NCBI GenBank assembly: GCA_902593945.1 | Contig: CACJKA010000002.1 | Location: 1 to 64,000, forward strand | DNA: 64,000 bases | Direction: 5' to 3' | From: an uncultured Candidatus Poseidoniales archaeon | GTDB taxonomy: Archaea; Thermoplasmatota; Poseidoniia; Poseidoniales; Thalassarchaeaceae | In this document: positions 29,852-39,630 of the stretch, one piece after another | Layout: each line of letters opens with the position of its first letter | How positions within the stretch are numbered: the first letter of the stretch is position 1 | Made by a program: the position numbers and the translations under genes | Notes under the pieces: model-generated | Seen by the model: the letters and a program-made list of their open reading frames with translations, nothing else | Database searches by the model: none | What the model was told of the DNA's origin: nothing

Positions 29852-31120
29852 TCATTTAATTTCAGAATAATAATCAATTGCAGCTTCTTCAATGTCTTTG
29901 CAGGCTTTGGATTCATCAATTGTTAGGGTTTTACCGTTACGGCGTAAAGCTTCTCCGCCAACAAAAACGTCTAACACATCTCCCCCAGAATAGATGGCGT
30001 TGGCAAGAATTCTACGACTATCTCGGCCAATAGGTCGCATACGAATATCGTCAAGATTCCAAGTTATCCAATCGATGGATCCTTTAGTTGCTAATTTCCA
30101 AGTTTCAATTGGATCTAAAATTCTTGCATCCCAATGATCATGTCTCTGAACTAAGCTAGCTGCCTTAGATTCTGCACGCATGTCAAGACTATTGTTACTT
30201 GCAGCACCATCAGTACCCAAGCGAACATCGACTCCTGCTTCTTTCATAGCAGGATATGAAAGAGTGCCTCCGCAAGCTAATTTTTGGTTAGATGTCGGGC
30301 AATGAACTGCATGAGCTTCATATTTTGCTAATATTCTCATTTCTTTTTTTGTAACCCATCCACAATGAGCACAAACAGTATTTCCATCTGAAAAGAAATC
30401 TAATGATTCAAGATATTCAATTGGATACATTCCAGTCAATGAGTGGCAATCCGCAACTTCTTTACGAGTCTCAGAAGTGTGAATACTCAACTTACAATTA
30501 GTTTCTTTCGAAACTTCAGATGCTTTTCTTAAGGTCTCCTCACTGCAAACATAGACTGAATGAGCACCTATCCCATATGAGATCCTATCCGGACGTGATG
30601 ATCCATTTTTGATTAAGTTCTGCATATGTTTCAATGCATCTCCAGAACCTGGTTTGAAATTTGGAGTTAGTCCATCAGTAATTGGCCCGCATAATTCAGC
30701 TCTTAGGCCAGATTTGGCTAAAGTTTCACCAATTACTTCAGTATGAAAATACATATCACAGGCAAATGTAGTTCCTGTAGATATTAGTTCTGCTGCTGCT
30801 GCGCGGGTTCCAATTTCAACAAATTCTGGTGTGAGGAACTTTTCGGCAGGAAATATTGATTTTTCTAACCACTCCATTAATGGAAGACCTTCTCCCATTC
30901 CTCTGTTCAGAACCATGGGTAGGTGTGTGTGCCAATTCTGAAAAGAACGTGTAATGAGTCGCATTGAACCATCAATTACTTCAATTACATCTTCGTCCCC
31001 TTTACTTTGAGAAAAACTACCATCTTCATGAAGTAAAAAATCTCCATATTTAACTATACCATCGTGGTCAATTAATCGAGTATTTGTTACTCTTCTAACA
31101 CCAACCTCAGATGCGAACAT
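29852..31120 (-). CDS. Amidohydrolase (TRZ/ATZ / S-adenosylhomocysteine deaminase-like)
   Basis: QNWHTHLPMVLNRG, LSIHTSET, CAHCGW, VRLGTDGAASNNSLDM. Confidence 0.88.
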   Translation of the reverse strand: MFASEVGVRRVTNTRLIDHDGIVKYGDFLLHEDGSFSQSKGDEDVIEVIDGSMRLITRSFQNWHTHLPMVLNRGMGEGLPLMEWLEKSIFPAEKFLTPEFVEIGTRAAAAELISTGTTFACDMYFHTEVIGETLAKSGLRAELCGPITDGLTPNFKPGSGDALKHMQNLIKNGSSRPDRISYGIGAHSVYVCSEETLRKASEVSKETNCKLSIHTSETRKEVADCHSLTGMYPIEYLESLDFFSDGNTVCAHCGWVTKKEMRILAKYEAHAVHCPTSNQKLACGGTLSYPAMKEAGVDVRLGTDGAASNNSLDMRAESKAASLVQRHDHWDARILDPIETWKLATKGSIDWITWNLDDIRMRPIGRDSRRILANAIYSGGDVLDVFVGGEALRRNGKTLTIDESKACKDIEEAAIDYYSEIK

Positions 31121-31233
31121 GATTGTTCCAAGAGGTCATTTACCGTCAATCTTTGCTTGAAAGAAAGTAACAATCACTAAAATTAGGACATGGAAGTCCA
31201 TACATCTTTATCTTATACTCTCTAGAGATAATT

Positions 31234-34017
31234 ATGAGTAACTTCGGAGAGATTGGTTTCTCTGGGAAGTTACGTCCTTCGCAATTAGCATCATCAGACA
31301 TAATTCGTAAACAATTAGATGCAGGCGAAAAAAATCTGCATATTGTAGCACCTCCAGGTTCAGGCAAGACTGTTCTTGGACTGTATACTTGGTCTGATCT
31401 TGTAAGATTACCCACTCTTGTTTTAAGCCCTAACTCTGCAATTCAAGCACAGTGGGTTGCTAGGGCTAAAGAATTATTCAATTTAGACGGGAAGGAGGAT
31501 CAAATTCTTACAAATACAAATTCCCCTGGGCTGCTAACTTCTCTAACATATCAATCAGTTACTCTTCCAAAGAGGGCTGATAAAAATCTAGATGATGCAG
31601 CAATGAAAATATGGATAAATAAACTAATTTCAGAAAATGAAGCGGATAGTTTGGAAACTGCCAAAGCTTGGATTAAAGACTTAGAAGATAATAATAATGA
31701 TTACTTTACTGATAGATTCAGTTCTTATCGGAAACAAGTAAGAGATGATTTTGCTAGTCATGGTAATGCTTTATGGGTATTGCATGAATCTTCGAAAAAG
31801 AACCTAGAGAATCTTGCAAAAACAGGAATTGGCATGATAATCCTTGATGAATGTCATCATCTACTTGGACACTGGGGGAGAGTCCTAAGTGAAATAAGAG
31901 AATATTTTGGAAATCCAATTGTTTTGGGACTTACAGCTACACCCCCAGACATAGGTTCTGTGAGTATTGATGATGGTGAAAGATACAAAGAATTTTTTGG
32001 AGAAGTAGATTATGAAGTGCCTGTTCCAGCATTGGTTAGAGATTCGAATTTATCCCCTTATCAGGACTTAGCTTATTTTGTAAGGCCAAACCCTGAAGAG
32101 TTGCAATATATTGCTAATGTTGATAAAGAATTTGAAGAATTAATTGAAGAAATTAGTAATGGCCCTGAAGATACTAGTAACCGTACACCAAAGTTAGATA
32201 TTTGGTTAACTGAAGTTCTGAGTAAATTATTACTTCCTAGTGGCTCGGTAAAAAATTGGACCTCTTTTGTTAAAAGAGATGAGAACCTGGCAAATTCTGC
32301 TAGACTTTATCTTCTTTACAAAGAAATAGAATTACCGGAAAATGTACCATTCCCCGAACAAAAATTAATAGATCTAGATTTAACAAAAAACCAAGTTATG
32401 ATTACTTTATTGGACCGTTATATTAGACATGGCCTTCTTCGTTCAAAAAATGAGAAAGATCATGAATTAGCAGAATTGGCTATTCAAAAATTAAGGATGT
32501 TGGGGCATCAGATTACTGAAACCGGAATGAGGCCCTGTGCGTCACCTGTAGGGCGTGTAATGGCATATGCATCGGCAAAATATGATGCGTTGAGAGATGT
32601 CTTAACTGCAGAAATGCAAGCTCTAGGGCAAGACATTAGAGCAGTGATTGTTACTGACTTTGAGAAAACTTCTGCTACTGCTCTAGTTGAGGGAGTCCTA
32701 GATAAAAATGCAGGGGGAGCTATTGCAGCATTCCGTTCACTTCTAATGGATGAGACAACTGATCGACTTAATCCTGTTCTAATGACTGGCTCTACAGTAT
32801 TAGTAGATGATGATTTATGTGAAATAATAATACCGAAATTTAAAGAATGGATTAAAGAAAAAGAATTAGATATAAAAATCGAATATGTCGAAAAAGAAGG
32901 TTATAATGAAATTAGAGGAAGAGGGAATCAATGGAAACCTAGATACTATACTGAGATGATTACAGAATTGTTTCAAGAAGGGGTTACAAAATGTCTAGTA
33001 GGAACTAGAGGACTACTTGGAGAAGGTTGGGATGCTAGTAGAATTAATGTTCTAATTGATTTGACAACAGTAACAACCAGTATGAGCATTAATCAATTGA
33101 GAGGACGTTCATTTAGACTTGATAAAAAGAATCCTGAAAAGGTGGCAAATAATTGGGATATTGTATGCTTAGCAGAAGAATTCAGTAAAGGATTTGATGA
33201 CTATCATCGTTTCAAGAGAAAGCATTCGAGGCTTTATGGAGTATGTGACGATAGTGCTATTGAGAAGGGTGTGGGTCATGTACATGCTGCATTTACCGAA
33301 GTGAGACCGGAAGGGATCTCTGAAACTTTGGATGTCTTCAATGAGGAAATGATTCGTAGAGCCAGAAATAGAGAAAGAACAAGAGAACTATGGAAAATTG
33401 GTGAACCTTTCGATGCAGAGCCGAAAGAAGCAATTGAAATGAAAATGAAAGACGGTTTTTCAGGTGGATGGCCCATATTGAGTACTTCATTTCAAAGACC
33501 TGAGTGGAATGATGAATCATTAGTACTCGCAATAGCAACGGCTGTTTCTAGGGCGCTAAGAGAAACTGGAAATTTGGAAACAAAGTCTACTATTGCATCA
33601 GGAGATAGAGGAGGAGGTTGGATGAGAGCATACCTTGAAGATGCTTCAGAAGAAGATTCGAAAATATTTACAGAAGCTATGGAACAAGTACTAGGACCAC
33701 TGGATAATCCAAGATACATGATTCCAAGACAAGTAAAGATGATTAGTGATACTTGGGTTAGTAAATTACTTCCTGAAGTAATTGGAAAATATTTTAGAAC
33801 AAAGAAAAAAAGGCTCGTAATGTTCCATTCTGTACCCAAGAAGTTGGCTCAAAATAAAGAAGATGCGGCTATTTTCCAAAAACATTGGAATTTCGAAGTT
33901 AGTCCAGGGGAAGTAATGTATGGTTACAGTAAAGATGGCAGAGAACGGGTTCGTTGGGCAGTTGAGCAAAATCTTTCACCAAGAGGAGATTTTCATAGTA
34001 AAAGCGTATTTACTTAG
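31234..34017 (+). CDS. Superfamily II DEAD/DEAH-type helicase, 927 aa
   Basis: APPGSGKTVLG (I), ILDECHHL (II), GLTATPP (III), NQLRGRSFR (VI). Confidence 0.9.
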   Translation: MSNFGEIGFSGKLRPSQLASSDIIRKQLDAGEKNLHIVAPPGSGKTVLGLYTWSDLVRLPTLVLSPNSAIQAQWVARAKELFNLDGKEDQILTNTNSPGLLTSLTYQSVTLPKRADKNLDDAAMKIWINKLISENEADSLETAKAWIKDLEDNNNDYFTDRFSSYRKQVRDDFASHGNALWVLHESSKKNLENLAKTGIGMIILDECHHLLGHWGRVLSEIREYFGNPIVLGLTATPPDIGSVSIDDGERYKEFFGEVDYEVPVPALVRDSNLSPYQDLAYFVRPNPEELQYIANVDKEFEELIEEISNGPEDTSNRTPKLDIWLTEVLSKLLLPSGSVKNWTSFVKRDENLANSARLYLLYKEIELPENVPFPEQKLIDLDLTKNQVMITLLDRYIRHGLLRSKNEKDHELAELAIQKLRMLGHQITETGMRPCASPVGRVMAYASAKYDALRDVLTAEMQALGQDIRAVIVTDFEKTSATALVEGVLDKNAGGAIAAFRSLLMDETTDRLNPVLMTGSTVLVDDDLCEIIIPKFKEWIKEKELDIKIEYVEKEGYNEIRGRGNQWKPRYYTEMITELFQEGVTKCLVGTRGLLGEGWDASRINVLIDLTTVTTSMSINQLRGRSFRLDKKNPEKVANNWDIVCLAEEFSKGFDDYHRFKRKHSRLYGVCDDSAIEKGVGHVHAAFTEVRPEGISETLDVFNEEMIRRARNRERTRELWKIGEPFDAEPKEAIEMKMKDGFSGGWPILSTSFQRPEWNDESLVLAIATAVSRALRETGNLETKSTIASGDRGGGWMRAYLEDASEEDSKIFTEAMEQVLGPLDNPRYMIPRQVKMISDTWVSKLLPEVIGKYFRTKKKRLVMFHSVPKKLAQNKEDAAIFQKHWNFEVSPGEVMYGYSKDGRERVRWAVEQNLSPRGDFHSKSVFT

Positions 34018-34576
34018 CCAAGTTTTCACAAGATTTACAATCAATTCCGGTACCTTTGTGTGCATCACAGAATCTTTTCCTACAAGTAAAACATCTGAAA
34101 TCGAATGCAGTTACACTTTTTGAACAATTCACATCACCACAAATGTCTACACTTTTAGGAATTGGAACTGACGATGAGGGCGTTGTAGAATTATCATCAG
34201 ATTTATCCTCCCACCAGTTAACTTCTTCAGATTGTGTGTTAGATTCTAAAACAGGTTCTAGGTTTAATGCTCTAACTACATGTGGATGATTGAAGAAATT
34301 TTTCGCATGCTCCGGATGAACATTATAGAAATAATAATGAAATTGCTTTATACCTTCTTCGATAGTTTGGACTGGCTCTAAAAGGGCAATTAATCGATTA
34401 TATGAAATTTCCATTCTTTTGGTTAATTTACGATTGGGATCTCTACGAGGATAATCGCTTGGATCACGATAGTTAGGGGATTTCCAATCAATCTCGACCA
34501 CATCAGGCAACCATGATCCTTGCTTAGCTCTATCACTACCTGCAAACGCCTTTATGATTTTATCAAAAAAGCCCAT
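34010..34576 (-). CDS. AN1-type zinc-finger-like protein
   Basis: CGDVNCSKSVTAFDFRCFTCRKRFCDAHKGTGIDCKSC at C-terminus. Confidence 0.7.
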   Translation of the reverse strand: MGFFDKIIKAFAGSDRAKQGSWLPDVVEIDWKSPNYRDPSDYPRRDPNRKLTKRMEISYNRLIALLEPVQTIEEGIKQFHYYFYNVHPEHAKNFFNHPHVVRALNLEPVLESNTQSEEVNWWEDKSDDNSTTPSSSVPIPKSVDICGDVNCSKSVTAFDFRCFTCRKRFCDAHKGTGIDCKSCENLAK

Positions 34577-34596
34577 TATTTCACCTTATTTGTTTT

Positions 34597-34625
34597 GGCC
34601 ATGGCGCTGTCCCGGCGCCATGGCC
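34597..34625. other. Perfect GC-rich hairpin in intergenic gap (possible structured leader/ncRNA/terminator)
   Basis: GGCCATGGCGC-TGTCCCG-GCGCCATGGCC, 11-bp perfect inverted repeat, in a GC-rich gap within an AT-rich genome. Confidence 0.6.
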
Positions 34626-34721
34626 TTTGGGTTCTGTGTGGTTCGATGCGTAGCATCTGCAGTCATCACCGTGAGGCTCCTTCTTTGGGACAACGCGTCG
34701 TCTGAAAACAAGAACATAAAC

Positions 34722-36032
34722 TCAACGCCGGATTGCTACTCTAATTGGTACTTTATCACTTCCTGAGACTTCACCTTGATGCTCTCGAATAGGCAGGCCC
34801 AAACGTGAACATATCTCAAGATGAGGCGCGGACCAAGGGTGTAGACATTCATCAGAGAATTCGTATCCAAGTACTGTTACAGGTTCAATCTCCCCTTCCC
34901 AATTTTCTTCAACCAGTCTGCCCGAGATTCTTGTCCAACTATGGCCCATGTGGCGTGTTTCATAAACAAAATTCTTGAAATCTTTTTGAGATAATTTACT
35001 AAGCAGAAAGTCTCTAGGAATTGCTCTCGGAATAATTACTAAAACTCTCTCATGGTCATGAAAATATGCAATCGGACCTAAATTTAATTGAGAGAACAGT
35101 TCTTGTGATTTCTCTATAGATGAGCGAATATCTCCCCATTTTCTGGGTAACCATGATACAAATGCAGAACGGTCTTTGGTTCCGGAAACATGGCTACTTA
35201 ATTCTAAACTAGTATGTTGAGGGGAACTTGCTATTTTTTTGGGTGTAAATCTTAGATTCATTTTAGGAAGAGAAAATTTAGGTATTTTAATTGGCGGTCT
35301 TTTTGGGATTTTAATTGCAGATTCATGTTTAGGAATTTTATTTATCCATTCATAAACTGGTAATTCAATCCATCCCTCACTAAGAATTGTACAAATCCAA
35401 CCGGTCTTACCATGAATGGTTCCAGGTAAACGAATTACTCTTCTAGTATCTGCAGTTACAACCTTATCAACAGGATGCCCCGCTTCAATTACTTGATTCA
35501 AAAGTTGCTTACGTTGAGATTTAACTTTCTCTTCTCTCAATACGGGATCAGGTTCAGAAAATGGAACTCTATTTGGATCTTCAGCAATAATATGAAATCC
35601 CTTACTTCCTGAAAATGTGATATGTCTAATTTTAATATCAGTATTTTCTATTAACCAATTTCTAAGATTCAAAGTTGCTTTCCTTGCTTCTTCTAAGCGA
35701 ATAAGACAAAAGGGTCTGATATCAATATCAAATACAACAAGATGATCTAAAAGTATAGGTGAGGGTTTTTTCGTGTCTTTAATTCTAGGAAGATTGATAG
35801 GGTTGAGCCATGAAGAAGTTGAAACATAAACATCTGTTGGGATAGAATTAGAAAATAGTTGAATCAATTTTTTTGAAGAAGAAATTCTTCTGTCTGATGT
35901 AACCCAAGGGCCTTTCAGTGACTTCCATCGAAACTGATGTCTAGAGGATTTATTAAGCCAAGATAAGTCTATTTCTCTATCAAAATAGTAGGTTGATAGT
36001 TCGTCTTCAGACCAATTCAGAACACGACTCAT
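34722..36032 (-). CDS. priS: DNA primase small (catalytic) subunit PriS
   Basis: VVFDIDIRP, TFSGSKGFHI, TADTRRVIRLPGTIHGKTGW motifs. Confidence 0.9.
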   Translation of the reverse strand: MSRVLNWSEDELSTYYFDREIDLSWLNKSSRHQFRWKSLKGPWVTSDRRISSSKKLIQLFSNSIPTDVYVSTSSWLNPINLPRIKDTKKPSPILLDHLVVFDIDIRPFCLIRLEEARKATLNLRNWLIENTDIKIRHITFSGSKGFHIIAEDPNRVPFSEPDPVLREEKVKSQRKQLLNQVIEAGHPVDKVVTADTRRVIRLPGTIHGKTGWICTILSEGWIELPVYEWINKIPKHESAIKIPKRPPIKIPKFSLPKMNLRFTPKKIASSPQHTSLELSSHVSGTKDRSAFVSWLPRKWGDIRSSIEKSQELFSQLNLGPIAYFHDHERVLVIIPRAIPRDFLLSKLSQKDFKNFVYETRHMGHSWTRISGRLVEENWEGEIEPVTVLGYEFSDECLHPWSAPHLEICSRLGLPIREHQGEVSGSDKVPIRVAIRR

Positions 36033-36069
36033 ATTCTTAGGGATAAGTATGTGGTCTTTGATTAATCGG

Positions 36070-37101
36070 TTAAAGACCCTTATTTACCAGTGGTGAGACC
36101 TCTTTTCCTATCAGGCCTATTGTGTCGATTAACTGATTGTGTGTGAGACCTGCATTATCTAACTGAAAAGAAAAACGAGATATCCCTCCTAATGCCTCAC
36201 TATGTCTGATTATTTTCTCGGCAACTTCTTCAGGATCACCAATCACATAAGCACCGAGAGGCCCTGTTTGTTCATCGAATCTATGTCGAGTCACAGGGGG
36301 CCAACCTCTTTCCTTCCCAATTTTTGTGAAGGCTTTTGCATAGCCGGGGAAATAAATATCTCTAGCTTCTTGTGAATCGTTTGCAACAAATCCGAGCGAA
36401 TGAAGCCCCACTTTCAGTTGATCAGGGTTGTGTCCAGCACGCTCACCCGCCTCTCTGTAAAGGTCAACTAATGGACGAAACCTATGAGTTTCTCCGCCAA
36501 TGACTGCTATCATTAATGGCAAACCTAGCAATCCTGCTCTTACGAAAGATTGAGGAGTACCTCCTACTCCTAGCCAGATAGGTAATTTTTCTTGAAGAGG
36601 CCTTGGATAAATCTCTTGATTGTGCAATGCGGGTCTATAACGCCCAGACCAATTAACGGCTTCATTATCTCGAATTGCCAATAACAAATCTAATTTTTCA
36701 GAAAAGATTGCATCATATTCATTTAAATTTAATCCAAATAATGGGTAAGACTCCGTAAATGAACCTCTGCCTACTACCATTTCTGCACGTCCAGAAGATA
36801 CCAGGTCTAGAGTGGCGAAATTTTGGAATGCTCTTACAGGGTCTGCCGCACTCAATACAGTAACTGCGCTAGTCAAACGTATTTTTTCTGTTCGAGACGC
36901 TGCTGCAGATAATATAACTGAATTTGCTGAATCTAAAAACTCTTTACGATAATGTTCACCTATACCGAAAACATCTAGACCAACTTTGTCAGCATATTCT
37001 ATCCTATCAAGGAGATCTGAAATAGATTGGGCACTGTTTTCAGAATAACTTTTCCCATTATCTAGTTGAGCCTCTGCAAAACTATCTATCCCTATCTCCA
37101 T
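36070..37101 (-). CDS. LLM-class flavin-dependent oxidoreductase
   Basis: IGEHYRKEF, GRAEMVVGRGSFTESYPLFG, PIWLGVGGTPQS. Confidence 0.9.
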   Translation of the reverse strand: MEIGIDSFAEAQLDNGKSYSENSAQSISDLLDRIEYADKVGLDVFGIGEHYRKEFLDSANSVILSAAASRTEKIRLTSAVTVLSAADPVRAFQNFATLDLVSSGRAEMVVGRGSFTESYPLFGLNLNEYDAIFSEKLDLLLAIRDNEAVNWSGRYRPALHNQEIYPRPLQEKLPIWLGVGGTPQSFVRAGLLGLPLMIAVIGGETHRFRPLVDLYREAGERAGHNPDQLKVGLHSLGFVANDSQEARDIYFPGYAKAFTKIGKERGWPPVTRHRFDEQTGPLGAYVIGDPEEVAEKIIRHSEALGGISRFSFQLDNAGLTHNQLIDTIGLIGKEVSPLVNKGL

Positions 37102-37164
37102 AATTATCGCGGGCTATATTCTCTATTATAATCAGTAGTTTCAAATCCGGAACTACGAGATTAA

Positions 37165-38319
37165 TCAAGGATGGAAAAGGAAGGCTAAACCGAGGATGGC
37201 ATATGTTGACAATAACATCAATCCTTCTAACCAATTTGATTTGCCATCTGCTGCAATCAGATTGGCAATTGACACTGCAAGGAATACAGCAATTGTTTCA
37301 AGAATTCCAAATTCAAAGGTCAATGGTACTCCTAAAATCCAAGCAACAATTACCATCAAAGGTGCTACAAACACAGCAATTTGAGTTGAAGAACCAATCG
37401 ATATTGCGAACGATAGGTCCATCTTATTTTTTGCAGCAACCGATACTGCAGTGAAATGTTCTGCTGCATTACCAAAAAGAGGAAGAAGAATTACTCCAAT
37501 GAAAATATATGGAAGATGATATTGCTCAGCAGCAGATTCTACAGAATGTACCAATACTTCTGCCATCCATGACACTAGTACTGTGGCTAAAATTAGTAGG
37601 AATATAGCATCTTTTTGATCCATTTTGGGATCTTCATGATGCACATTTTCAGTGGCGAATAAATGAGAATGAGTCTTCAATTGGAATAAAAGAAACATCC
37701 CATATATCGCTAAAAGAATTATTGCGGCAGCATGAGATAACTTTTCCACACCATCATCTCCTGCAGTTCCGTCAACTGTGAAATTGAATACTGTTGGAAT
37801 TATCAATACTATTACCGCTAGCAATAATAGTGAACTATTCGAACTCACTTGTGTTTCCGAAAAACTCTGTTCTGAGTGGTGCATACCGCCCCAAACAAAA
37901 GAAAGACCCATTACCAGTAATAAATTACCTAGAATACTACCAATAAGACTTGCCTGAACTAAATGAATCATATTTTCTGCTGTTTCGGGAGAAGTAGTAG
38001 TAGACGCCGCATAAAGTGCGAATAAGGCAAGAATCATTTCAGCTGCATTACCAAAAGTGGCATTTAACAAACCTCCAACAGATTCAGATGTTCTTAATGC
38101 AATTTCTTCGGTTGCTTTACCCATAAGAAATGCTAGTGGCATTATAGCAATCATTGAAGTTATGAAAGAAATATTTGGATCATGAGCAATATAATTGAAG
38201 TAAACAGTTAGGGGGACTGCAAGTAATAAAATATTCAATTTACTTTCTCTAGGATCGAATGCTTTGGCAATGCTCGTAAGGTTAACCATCATACCCTGCG
38301 AGAGAACTAATGAAGTCAA
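37165..38319 (-). CDS. cax: Calcium/proton exchanger (CaCA family)
   Basis: GGLLNATFGNAAEMILALFAL and LLPLFGNAAEHFTAVSVA repeats. Confidence 0.93.
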   Translation of the reverse strand: MTSLVLSQGMMVNLTSIAKAFDPRESKLNILLLAVPLTVYFNYIAHDPNISFITSMIAIMPLAFLMGKATEEIALRTSESVGGLLNATFGNAAEMILALFALYAASTTTSPETAENMIHLVQASLIGSILGNLLLVMGLSFVWGGMHHSEQSFSETQVSSNSSLLLLAVIVLIIPTVFNFTVDGTAGDDGVEKLSHAAAIILLAIYGMFLLFQLKTHSHLFATENVHHEDPKMDQKDAIFLLILATVLVSWMAEVLVHSVESAAEQYHLPYIFIGVILLPLFGNAAEHFTAVSVAAKNKMDLSFAISIGSSTQIAVFVAPLMVIVAWILGVPLTFEFGILETIAVFLAVSIANLIAADGKSNWLEGLMLLSTYAILGLAFLFHP

Positions 38320-38389
38320 TGTTACGCCTACAATAGGGAGGATTCATCCGTTAAAGCAATTCCCAACAAATATGCGAGGAGGTTGTAGA

Positions 38390-38914
38390 GTGGCAATTAG
38401 CGGCACACCAGGTACAGGTAAAACTACAATTTCAACAATGCTTAAGGATGAAGGATTCAATGTATTGGCTTTAGAAAAAATAGCAGAAAAATATGATTGT
38501 TTAGGCAAATTAGATACTTCAGATAATTCTAAACCAATAGATATAGGATTACTAATTTCAAAATTAAAAGATGATTGGAGTATTATGCCTAAAAATATCA
38601 CTATAATTGATGGGCATCTCTCTCATTTATTGCCATGTGACCAGACAATAATTCTACGTTGTAAGCCAGATATATTAGAAACAAGACTCGAAAGAAGAGG
38701 GTATTCAAAAGAAAAAATACAGGGAAATGTTGAGTGGGAATTAATTGGCGGTCCGTGGAATGACAATGAAAACGCTAGTGATTGGTTAGAGTTGGACACT
38801 ACGGAAATAAACCAAAATAGCATTAAAGAGCTTATACTCAAATGGATAGCAGATGACTTCAAACCAACTGCTATTGACACAGATATAGACTGGATTGCGA
38901 CAATGGGGGAGTAA
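38390..38914 (+). CDS. Adenylate kinase, AK6/Fap7 family
   Basis: VAISGTPGTGKTTISTML, IIDGHLSHLLPCDQTIILRC; GTG start at 38390 preceded by GAGGAGG. Confidence 0.9.
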   Translation: MAISGTPGTGKTTISTMLKDEGFNVLALEKIAEKYDCLGKLDTSDNSKPIDIGLLISKLKDDWSIMPKNITIIDGHLSHLLPCDQTIILRCKPDILETRLERRGYSKEKIQGNVEWELIGGPWNDNENASDWLELDTTEINQNSIKELILKWIADDFKPTAIDTDIDWIATMGE

Positions 38915-38915
38915 T

Positions 38916-39596
38916 ATGTTAGAAAAAATGAGAGAAACGTGGACAAAAGCAATACAACCAATTGTAATTAAATTAGGGGATTTAGATCCTTCTGTTTTAA
39001 CTTGGACTTCTTTGTTAGTATCAGTAGTCGGTTTCTATATGTTAACTATTGCAGAAATGAATACTAATGGTTCGATAATGATAATATTAGCAGTTATATT
39101 AGTATTAGTTGCAGGAGTATTGGATGCATTAGATGGAGCATTAGCAAGACATCAAGGTACTGATGGACCATATGGAGATTTTTTAGATCATACAATCGAT
39201 AGGGTTGTAGATGTTGGATTACTAGTTGCAATAGGAATGAATGCCGCTTTTGTAAGTAATATGAATGCAGGGCTTGCAGCAGGATTACTGACATTACTAG
39301 GATCATATATGGGCACACAAGCTCAATCTGTTGGATTAGATAGAATATATGGAGGATTTTCGAGAGCTGACCGTATGATTATCACACTTCTAGGATTGTT
39401 AGTTGCTGCTATGCAAGCTTATACCGGAGGTGCAGGTATTGATGTTAGTAGTTACAATGAATACTTCCAGTATATTTTACTAGGTAACAATGAACTAAAT
39501 GGAATGACTGGGGCATTAGCAATCTCTGCTTGGGGTGGAATTTATACATTTATTGTACGCTTTAATAGTACTAGAAAGCAGTTATTAGAATTATGA
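38916..39596 (+). CDS. CDP-alcohol phosphatidyltransferase
   Basis: DALDGALARHQGTDGPYGDFLDHTIDRVVD motif. Confidence 0.93.
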   Translation: MLEKMRETWTKAIQPIVIKLGDLDPSVLTWTSLLVSVVGFYMLTIAEMNTNGSIMIILAVILVLVAGVLDALDGALARHQGTDGPYGDFLDHTIDRVVDVGLLVAIGMNAAFVSNMNAGLAAGLLTLLGSYMGTQAQSVGLDRIYGGFSRADRMIITLLGLLVAAMQAYTGGAGIDVSSYNEYFQYILLGNNELNGMTGALAISAWGGIYTFIVRFNSTRKQLLEL

Positions 39597-39630
39597 TTCG
39601 TAATTTGTATTATCTTACAAAACAGGAACT

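Noticed and set aside
31146-31415. Minus-strand 89-aa ORF over the helicase start
   Set aside because: Overlaps the well-supported SF2 helicase N-terminus including its Walker A.
34640-34690. Possible tRNA T-arm (GGTTCGATGC) or C/D box (GTGATGA on minus strand)
   Set aside because: No acceptor/anticodon arms and no D box at suitable spacing.
34520-34766. Two short plus-strand ORFs across the hairpin gap
   Set aside because: No recognisable domain; overlap the ends of AN1 and priS genes; GC-rich structure is a better explanation.
31234-36032. Helicase-AN1-primase block as a phage-defence or restriction island
   Set aside because: No methylase, nuclease, toxin or integrase; neighbours are housekeeping genes and PriS is the core replicative primase.
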